The position numbers and the translations under genes are program-made. This document shows, piece by piece, positions 58,593-64,000 of a DNA stretch of 64,000 nucleotides (position 1 is its first letter; each line of letters begins with the position of its first letter). Source of the DNA: Promineifilum sp019695075 (GTDB taxonomy: Bacteria > Chloroflexota > Anaerolineae > Promineifilales > Promineifilaceae); NCBI GenBank assembly GCA_026129185.1, contig JAHCIO010000003.1:118958-182957 (forward strand), read 5' to 3'. The notes beneath the pieces are model-generated. The model searched no databases and was not told the DNA's origin. It worked only from the letters and a program-made list of their open reading frames with translations.

Positions 58593-59303
58593 CACCGCCC
58601 ACTTCTCCACCAACACCATATCCGCCAGATTCCGCCCGATGGCGTGCCGCGCGCCGTCGATCTCCACGGTCAGCGGCCCCAGGAAGGGCGCGACTTCGGC
58701 CACCAGCACCTCCGCCCCCGGCACAAGGCCCAGCCCGGCCAGATAGCGCAGCAACTCGCTGTTGGAGTCGTCGGGGACGCGCGAGACGCGCGCCCGCGCG
58801 CCGGCGGGCACATCCGCCAGCGCCGTCGTGTCGACCACGGGCATCGTGCCGTCCAGCGCGGGGATGGGTTCGCCATGGGGGTCAAAGGTGGGGTGGTTCA
58901 GTGCCGCGGCGATGCGCTCCTCCAGCTTCTCGCTGATGACGTGTTCCAGGATGTCGGCCTGCTCGTGAACCTCGTCCCAGCGGAAGCCGAGCGCCTCCAT
59001 CAGGTACAGCTCCAGCAGCCGGTGGTGGCGGATGACCTCCAGGGCCAGCTTCTCGCCGGCCGCGGTCAGGGTGACGCCGTAGTGCTTCTCGTAGTTGACC
59101 AGGTTGAGCCGGGCCAGGCGCTGGATCATGCTCGTGGCCGAGGCCGGCTTGACCATGCGCGCGGCGGCCACGCGCGAGGTCGAGACGGGGCTTTCTTCCT
59201 GCGCCAGGGCGTAGATGGTCTTGACGTAGTCTTCGATGGCCTGATGGCTGAGGCTGTCGCGCTGTTGCGAGCCGCCGCGGTCAAGTGAATCGATCTGGGG
59301 CAT
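58584..59303 (-). CDS. DtxR/MntR-family metal-dependent repressor
   Basis: 239 residues. N-terminal winged helix: LSHQAIEDYVKTIYALAQEE, VSTSRVAAARMVKPASATSM IQRLARLNLVNYEKHYG. Metal-binding/dimerisation domain: HHRLLELYLMEALGFRWDEV HEQADILEHVISEKLEERI with the family His and Glu ligands. C-terminal SH3/FeoA-like domain VLVAEVAPFLGPLTVEIDGA. Senses Fe(II) or Mn(II). The C-terminal AVGQ and the stop come from repeat family D. Start ATG at 59303. Confidence 0.9.
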   Translation of the reverse strand: MPQIDSLDRGGSQQRDSLSHQAIEDYVKTIYALAQEESPVSTSRVAAARMVKPASATSMIQRLARLNLVNYEKHYGVTLTAAGEKLALEVIRHHRLLELYLMEALGFRWDEVHEQADILEHVISEKLEERIAAALNHPTFDPHGEPIPALDGTMPVVDTTALADVPAGARARVSRVPDDSNSELLRYLAGLGLVPGAEVLVAEVAPFLGPLTVEIDGARHAIGRNLADMVLVEKWAVGQ

Positions 59304-59345
59304 GTTGATAGCGTAGACGATGGCGGGCGCGGCGTCAAGAGGGGG

Positions 59346-59408
59346 GCAGTGGGCAGTAGGTCAGTGGGCAGTAGGTCAGTGGGCAGTGGTCAGTGGTCGG
59401 CGGTCGGC
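59346..59408. repeat. Repeat block, families D and E, between dtxR-type gene and M20 gene
   Basis: CAGTGGGCAGTAGGTCAGTG GGCAGTAGGTCAGTGGGCAG then TCGGCGGTCGGC. Tandem arrangement of the 16-base unit AGTGGGCAGTAGGTC. Confidence 0.8.
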
Positions 59409-59409
59409 A

Positions 59410-60579
59410 TCAAAAGTCGCGCAGGAGGCCGACGTAGCCGCGCAGGCTCTCGCCCATCTGGGCCAGGGAGATGCTTTCGCCGGCGGTGTGGGCCATTTCT
59501 TCCTCGCCGGGGGCGTAGCCGACGACGGCCAGGCCGTGGGGGGCGAAGTGGCGGCCGTCGGTGGCGAAGCGGTAGCGGGTCAACGCCGGCGGCCGGCCCA
59601 TACCCGCGCCGATGGCCGCCGCCGCCCGCGTCACCAGCGGGCTATCCGGCGGTGTGTAGAAGCCGGCCAGGGGCGCGCTGCTGCCGGCCATCGGCTCCAA
59701 CCCCTCGGCGTAGGCCAGTGTGTGCGGCGCGCCGGCGGCCAGCCGGTCGATGAGCGCGGCCAGGCTATCGACGCTCTCCGTGGCCGTGCGGAAGTCGAGC
59801 AGCACGCGCGCCCACGCCGGGGTGACGTTGCCGCTGGTCGTATCGACTTGCAGGATGGTCGGCGCGACGGAGGTCGGCCCCAGGATAGGGTGGGCGGGCA
59901 GTGCGGCCACGGCCGCTTCCAGCCGGCCCAGGAAGGCGGCCAGGGCGTAGTTGGGGTTCACGCCGCGCTCCGGGGCGCTGGCGTGGACGGAACGGCCGTG
60001 GAAGGTCAGCCATAGCTGGAGGATGCCGCGGTGGCCCAACGCCAGCGTGTTGCTCGACGGCTCGCCCAGGACGACGAGTTCGACCGGGTAGTCGAGATGC
60101 TCGGCCCAGTAGATGGCCCCCGCGCCGCCGACCTCCTCCTCGACGACGCCGCAGAAGACGACGTCGCGCCGCGGGCGCTGCCCGGCTTGCCGCAGCGCCG
60201 CGCCGGCGTAGACCTGCACCGCCAGCGGCCCTTTGATGTCGCACGCGCCCCGGCCGACGAGGCGATCGCCGTCGATCTCGGCCGCGAAGGGGGGCGACGG
60301 CCACAGCGACAGGTCGCCGGGGTCAACGTGGTCGAGATGGGTGTTCAGCGCCAGCGCGGGCAGGGCGCGGTCCGCGCCAAAGAGACGGCCGTAGACGTTG
60401 CCGGCGGCGTCGCCCCAGACCTCATCGTAGCCCAGGCGGCGCAACTCCTCGATCACCAGCGCGGCCAGCGCCGCTTCCTGGCCGGGCATGCTCGGCGTGC
60501 GGATCAGCCGTTGGGTGAAGGCGATGCATTCGGCGAGGACGGGTTCCCAGTCCACAGGCTCCTCCAGGTTGGGCGGCAT
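59410..60579 (-). CDS. M20-family metallopeptidase/deacetylase (ArgE/DapE/LysK-like)
   Basis: 389 residues. The zinc-binding core: LNTHLDHVDPGDLSLWPSPP, then VGRGACDIKGPLAVQVYAGA A, and VVEEEVGGAGAIYWAEHLDY with catalytic EE. The dimerisation domain includes HGRSVHASAPERGVNPNYAL AAF. Two zinc ions expected. Which N-acyl-amino acid or dipeptide it hydrolyses cannot be told. A second, different M20 gene lies just upstream (35-base gap). Confidence 0.9.
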   Translation of the reverse strand: MPPNLEEPVDWEPVLAECIAFTQRLIRTPSMPGQEAALAALVIEELRRLGYDEVWGDAAGNVYGRLFGADRALPALALNTHLDHVDPGDLSLWPSPPFAAEIDGDRLVGRGACDIKGPLAVQVYAGAALRQAGQRPRRDVVFCGVVEEEVGGAGAIYWAEHLDYPVELVVLGEPSSNTLALGHRGILQLWLTFHGRSVHASAPERGVNPNYALAAFLGRLEAAVAALPAHPILGPTSVAPTILQVDTTSGNVTPAWARVLLDFRTATESVDSLAALIDRLAAGAPHTLAYAEGLEPMAGSSAPLAGFYTPPDSPLVTRAAAAIGAGMGRPPALTRYRFATDGRHFAPHGLAVVGYAPGEEEMAHTAGESISLAQMGESLRGYVGLLRDF

Positions 60580-60614
60580 GGTCGTGGTCGCCGGCGCCGG
60601 TGGCCGCCACCGCG

Positions 60615-61871
60615 TCAGGCCGCGCCGAGTAGACGGATGATGGCGGCGATGTCGAGCACGGCCTTGGGCACGAACGACGAGGCCAGCACGTACTCCTGAT
60701 CCTTGCTGCCGTCGTCGCTGCGCTGCGAGGAGTGGGCGTTGTCCCCCTCCGGCCCCAGCCCGTCGATGGTCGGCAGACTGTCCCACAGCCAGTTGCCATC
60801 GCTCAGGCCGCCGCGCGATTGCAGGCTGACTGTGCCCAGGCCCAGCTCGGCCGCCGCCGCCGACCAGACCTCAAACAGGGCCATTGTGCCGGCATTGGGC
60901 GGCCAGGGCTGCCAGCGTCCTTCGACGTCGATGGTGACCTTGCAGGGGTAGCCGTCGTAGGCGCTGCGCACGGTGCAGGCCTCGCTGAGGGCCAGCGCGC
61001 GGCCGAAGCCCTCCTCGAAGACCGCCGGGTCATAGGCGCGCATCTCCACGCCGGCCGACGCCTGGTGGGGCACGCGGTTGACGACCGTGCCACCCATGAC
61101 GGTGCCGACGTTGAAGGTCAGGCCGCGGGAGTAGTCGGTCAGGTCGGCCATGGCGCGGATGACGTCGGCCAACTGGACAATGGCGTTAGCCCCGCGCTCG
61201 TGCATGGCCCCGGCGTGGCTGCCGCGCCCCTCCACTTCGATGTGGAAGCGGGCCATGCCCTTGCGGGCGGTGACGAACTGGTAGCGATTGCTCTCCACAT
61301 CGCCGCCCTCGAAGACGAGGGCCGCCCGCGCGCCGCTCAGCCGTTCGCGGGCCAGCGCGCCGAAGTCGGGCGCGAGGACTTCCTCGGCCGCGTTGAGCAG
61401 CACGTGCCAGGTGGTGGCCTCGAATACTTCCGGGAAGGCGTGGCGCAGGCCGTCGAGGATCATGTAGATGAGCACCGTCCCGCCCTTGATATCGACTGTG
61501 CCGGGGCCGTAGATGCGGTCGCCGGCGATGCGGAAGTGGAAGTCGTTGGCCTGCTCCTCTATCTCCGGGAAGACGGTGTCGAGATGGGCGATGAGACCGA
61601 TGGCCGGGGCGGGTTGGTCGTTGGCCGTCGGGCGGCCGGGGCGGGTCAGCAGCAGATGATGACCGTAATGGTAGCTGTCGGCCTGAATCCGCTCGCTCTC
61701 GAAGCCCAGGGCGGCGAAGCGCTCGGCCGTCAGCTTGCCCAGGCGGTCTACGCCGCGCGGGTTGAGGGTGAAGCTGTTGATGACGACCATCTGGTGCAGC
61801 AGGTCGAGGTAGACGGGCCAATTGTGGTCCAAATAGGCGCGCAGATCGGTGTAGGGGGCGAGGGGGTTCAT
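60615..61871 (-). CDS. M20-family peptidase (carboxypeptidase G2-like)
   Basis: 418 residues. GLIAHLDTVFPEIEEQANDF (HLDT zinc motif), IYGPGTVDIKGGTVLIYMIL (GP-G-x-x-D-x-K-G), LLNAAEEVLAPDFG (catalytic EE) and GRGSHAGAMHERGANAIVQL A (dimer domain with GSHAG). This combination is typical of the CPG2/ArgE subfamily. Operon partner with the other M20 gene. Near the C-terminus LQSRGGLSDGNWLWDSLPTI DGLGPEGDNAHSS supplies the last zinc His. Confidence 0.93.
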   Translation of the reverse strand: MNPLAPYTDLRAYLDHNWPVYLDLLHQMVVINSFTLNPRGVDRLGKLTAERFAALGFESERIQADSYHYGHHLLLTRPGRPTANDQPAPAIGLIAHLDTVFPEIEEQANDFHFRIAGDRIYGPGTVDIKGGTVLIYMILDGLRHAFPEVFEATTWHVLLNAAEEVLAPDFGALARERLSGARAALVFEGGDVESNRYQFVTARKGMARFHIEVEGRGSHAGAMHERGANAIVQLADVIRAMADLTDYSRGLTFNVGTVMGGTVVNRVPHQASAGVEMRAYDPAVFEEGFGRALALSEACTVRSAYDGYPCKVTIDVEGRWQPWPPNAGTMALFEVWSAAAAELGLGTVSLQSRGGLSDGNWLWDSLPTIDGLGPEGDNAHSSQRSDDGSKDQEYVLASSFVPKAVLDIAAIIRLLGAA

Positions 61872-61936
61872 GGGCTAGTTATAGCATTGTCCGCGAGTGG
61901 CTTCAAGCGAAATGAGAGACGTTCTTGCCTGGGGAC

Positions 61937-61964
61937 TTGCATTTTGGAACAGATGTGCTATACT
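61937..61964 (+). promoter_or_regulatory. ssb promoter
   Basis: TTGCAT (61937-61942), 16-base spacer, TATACT (61959-61964). The leader (61970-62079) has GTTGTAGATACGCAAC, a small inverted repeat. No other gene lies between. Confidence 0.6.
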
Positions 61965-62079
61965 ATGTTGTAGATACGCAACAAATGGAACGTTTGCGTA
62001 GAAGATGTTATGATAGGCCTTGGCGGCTAAGAGAGACTCTCGGCCGATAGCGCAAGGCACGACTTAAGGAGAAACGCAA

Positions 62080-62541
62080 ATGTATCAGAAAATCGTGATT
62101 GTGGGCCGATTGGGCAAAGACCCGGAGATGCGGTACATGCCCGATGGCACGGCCGTGACGCAGATCAACGTCGCCACTGATCGCCGTTGGACGGACAAGG
62201 CGACCGGCAAGCCGGTTGAAGAGACTACCTGGTTCCGCGTGTCCATTTGGGGACGGCAAGCGGAGACTGCCAACCAATACCTGAGCAAAGGACGGATGGT
62301 GCTAGTTGAGGGCCACCTGCGGCAAGATCCACAGACGGGTGGGCCGCGCGTCTATACGCGCCAGGATGGAACAACTGGCGCGTCCTTTGAGATAACTGCT
62401 GATGCCTTTCGCTTCTTGGGTGGGCGCGAGGACGGCGGTGGCGGCGGGGCCAGCTACAACGACGAGGGAGGCTCCAGCGCCAGCCCCGCCCGCGGCGGCG
62501 GCCGGCCGGCGGCTCAGGAAGTGGACGACATCCCCTTCTAA
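62080..62541 (+). CDS. ssb: Single-stranded DNA-binding protein
   Basis: 153 residues. OB-fold: MYQKIVIVGRLGKDPEMRYM PDGTAVTQINVATDRRWTDK, ETTWFRVSIWGRQAETANQY LSKGRMVLVEGHL, then a Gly/Ser-rich linker, and the acidic tip VDDIPF, the protein interaction tail. Essential for replication and repair. ATG follows TAAGGAGAAA. Confidence 0.97.
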   Translation: MYQKIVIVGRLGKDPEMRYMPDGTAVTQINVATDRRWTDKATGKPVEETTWFRVSIWGRQAETANQYLSKGRMVLVEGHLRQDPQTGGPRVYTRQDGTTGASFEITADAFRFLGGREDGGGGGASYNDEGGSSASPARGGGRPAAQEVDDIPF

Positions 62542-62692
62542 AGCGCCCGCCCCGAGCTAAAGCCACGGGGCTAGTCCACAACGGCCCCTGAACGGGCCTT
62601 CAGAGGTGGACGCGCGCTGCCTGAGCCGGCCTCGGCCGGCGTCGTGGCGTAGCCCGGTTGCCTTTAGGCCCGGGCGGCCTGTTCAAGAACCA

Positions 62693-62727
62693 GGACGCCA
62701 GATCGCTCCGGTCTGGCGTCCTTTTTT
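62693..62727 (+). terminator. Terminator after ssb
   Basis: GGACGCCAGA / TCTGGCGTCC stem, nine-base loop, T-run of six. The 150 bases from 62542 to it hold GC-rich hairpin-like stretches (GAGCTAAAGCCACGGGGCTA) but no gene that I can support. Confidence 0.85.
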
Positions 62728-62735
62728 GTCGCCGC

Positions 62736-63539
62736 CTAGCGCCTCACGGCCGTGACGCGGGCGCTGAAGAGGCGCGCCGGGCCGGTTTCCGGCAACTGCC
62801 CGGCCAGTTCCTCGGCCGGCGCAGCCTTATCGACGACGGAAATGTCCTCGAAGCCGGCCGCGCGCATGGCCTCGACGTAGTCGGCGACATCCTCCGCGCC
62901 ACTGACGCAGCCCGCCCAGGCGGACAGGTCGGCGCGCTCCTCGGGCGAGAAGAGGCCGATGGTCATCATGTCCGACGCCGCCAGCCGCCCGCCCGGCCGC
63001 AGCACGCGGTAGGCCTCGCGGAAGACGGCCGGCTTGTCCGGGCTGAGGTTGATAACGCAGTTGGACAGGATCACGTCCACACTCCCGTCGGCCACGGGCA
63101 GGGCCTCGATGAAGCCCTGCCGGAACTCGATGTTGTCCAGCCCTACCCTGGCCTTGTTGCGTTCCGCCTTGGCCAGCATCGCCGGGGTCATGTCCACGCC
63201 GATGACGTGGCCGCCTGGCCCCACCTGGCGCGCGGCCATGAAGCAGTCGATGCCGCCGCCGGAGCCGAGGTCGAGCACCGTCTGGCCCGGTTGCAGGCCG
63301 GCCAGGGTGATGGGGTCGCCGCAGCCAAGCGACAGGCCGGTCACCTCTTGCGGCAGCCAGGACGTATCGGCGGTGTAGAGATTGCCGTAAAGTGAGTCCA
63401 GGCTGACGTCGATGGTCGGGCTGGCCCCGGCGCTGGGCGCGCAACAACTGTCATCGCAACAACTGCCACCCTCGGCCAGCGCCGCATAGTGGTTCCGAAC
63501 TGCTTCGTGAATCGTGTTGTCGTTGGTCATGGTTGTCAT
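62736..63539 (-). CDS. arsM: Arsenite methyltransferase
   Basis: 267 residues. SAM-dependent enzyme that methylates As(III). Motif I VLDLGSGGGIDCFMAARQVG (SGGG), PVADGSVDVILSNCVINLSP DKPAVFREAYRVLRPGGRL, and SCCDDSCC near the N-terminus. Conserved ArsM cysteines appear in SNCVINL and WAGCVSGA. Start ATG at 63539 chosen; other in-frame ATG codons at 63530, 63548 and 63560. Directly downstream of arsR on the same strand. Confidence 0.87.
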   Translation of the reverse strand: MTTMTNDNTIHEAVRNHYAALAEGGSCCDDSCCAPSAGASPTIDVSLDSLYGNLYTADTSWLPQEVTGLSLGCGDPITLAGLQPGQTVLDLGSGGGIDCFMAARQVGPGGHVIGVDMTPAMLAKAERNKARVGLDNIEFRQGFIEALPVADGSVDVILSNCVINLSPDKPAVFREAYRVLRPGGRLAASDMMTIGLFSPEERADLSAWAGCVSGAEDVADYVEAMRAAGFEDISVVDKAAPAEELAGQLPETGPARLFSARVTAVRR

Positions 63540-63593
63540 AATCCTCATATTGATGTTCATCGATGGGTTTGGCTAAAAAAAGAGACTAAGCGT

Positions 63594-63896
63594 TTATTCC
63601 GACACCGAAATCGCCGCCACCGGCACCTGCGGGGCGAAGTTGCGCAAGATGCGGCCGCAGCAGACGGCGACCTCGTCCTGATTGAGCGAGTAGAACACCT
63701 GCTTGCCGTCGCGCCGCGTGTGAACCAGGCCGGCGTCGCGCAGGACGGCCAGGTGGTGGGAGACAGTCGGCTGGCTGATGCCCTGCATCTCGCCGACGAT
63801 ATCGCCCACGCACAGCCAGCGGCAGCACAGCAGCGCCATAATGCGCTGGCGGGTCTCGTCGGCCATGACCTTGGCGAAGTCGAGGGAGTCAATCAT
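63594..63896 (-). CDS. arsR: ArsR/SmtB-family arsenic/metal-responsive repressor
   Basis: 100 residues. Winged helix: FAKVMADETRQRIMALLCCR WLCVGDIVGEMQGISQPTVS HHLAVLRDAGLVHTRRDGKQ VFYSL. The metal site on helix 3 has CCRWLCVGDI (ELCVCDL-like), and a C-terminal VAVCCGRI pair could add thiols. It would release DNA upon As(III) binding, derepressing arsM. ATG at 63896; a TTG one codon upstream is less likely. Confidence 0.9.
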   Translation of the reverse strand: MIDSLDFAKVMADETRQRIMALLCCRWLCVGDIVGEMQGISQPTVSHHLAVLRDAGLVHTRRDGKQVFYSLNQDEVAVCCGRILRNFAPQVPVAAISVSE

Positions 63897-63902
63897 CAAC
63901 TT

Positions 63903-63958
63903 ACATATCGATGTCGGTCAATATGTGGCCATTATAGCGCCCGTGCAGGCGTTGTCAA
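63903..63958 (-). promoter_or_regulatory. arsR-arsM promoter and operator
   Basis: Minus strand: perfect -35 TTGACA (63958-63953), 16-base spacer, perfect -10 TATAAT (63936-63931). Next to it, overlapping +1, the inverted repeat ACATAT-12-ATATGT (63903-63926), suitable for ArsR binding. The best promoter in the window. Confidence 0.8.
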
Positions 63959-64000
63959 GGGGGGAATTAGCCCTGAACAGTAGCCGGCGTTGTGGCGGCC

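Noticed and set aside
61875..62060. Small minus-strand frame in the ssb leader
   Set aside because: No ribosome site and no protein character; the region has the ssb promoter on the plus strand.

Overview
The window is GC-rich chromosomal DNA, most likely from a filamentous Chloroflexota bacterium of the Anaerolineae/Promineifilum type. That placement is an inference from the gene set (TrpB2, a Trp T-box, AmmeMemoRadiSam proteins, a MinCDE-RodA cluster, DUF2723 membrane proteins, many M20 and M16 peptidases), not from a database match. There is no rRNA, phage, plasmid, CRISPR array or transposase.

Layout. 0-4.1 kb: malate dehydrogenase start, an ArsR-SRPBCC pair, DUF1801, a MazEF-like module coupled to a TrmH methyltransferase, MaoC. 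4.2-10.6 kb: a tryptophan operon (promoter, Trp T-box, trpB2, trpE, trpS, a lipoprotein gene, trpG), followed by an M16 peptidase. 13.6-18.7 kb: copper nitrite reductase between hydrolase relics, small enzymes, a RelBE-like module. 19.4-23.3 kb: a decayed tungsten aldehyde oxidoreductase locus (protoglobin/MoaD-like gene, AOR fragment, broken radical SAM maturase, intact MoaD-like protein) enclosing a polytopic membrane protein. 23.4-26.6 kb: minC-minD-minE-rodA. 26.8-32 kb: an accessory island with a membrane-embedded NACHT NTPase, visibly lower in GC, flanked by two RCK/TrkA-C relics. 32-46.4 kb: AmmeMemoRadiSam pair, deoxynucleoside kinase, MFS/FadR pair, two-component system, DUF3565-sigma fusion, DUF2723 glycosyltransferase-like protein, trans-sulfuration enzyme, YihY, two tRNAs. 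46.8-58.2 kb: RecB-like nuclease/helicase fusion, two unknown conserved-looking genes, pyruvate kinase, glycerophosphodiesterase, lipid kinase. 58.2-64 kb: a candidate 6S RNA, a DtxR-type regulator, two M20 peptidases, Ssb, and arsR-arsM with a consensus promoter.

The most distinctive property is at least eight families of dispersed palindromic or low-complexity repeats. They fill intergenic gaps, occupy the variable part of the T-box, supply the stop codons of at least five genes (SRPBCC gene, trpG, minE, minC, dtxR-type gene), and sit in frame inside three coding sequences at four sites (trmH, the M16 peptidase, and twice in the helicase). This points to active mobile palindromes tolerated at protein surface loops and gene ends. 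The NACHT protein is the best candidate for an undescribed defence-type system.
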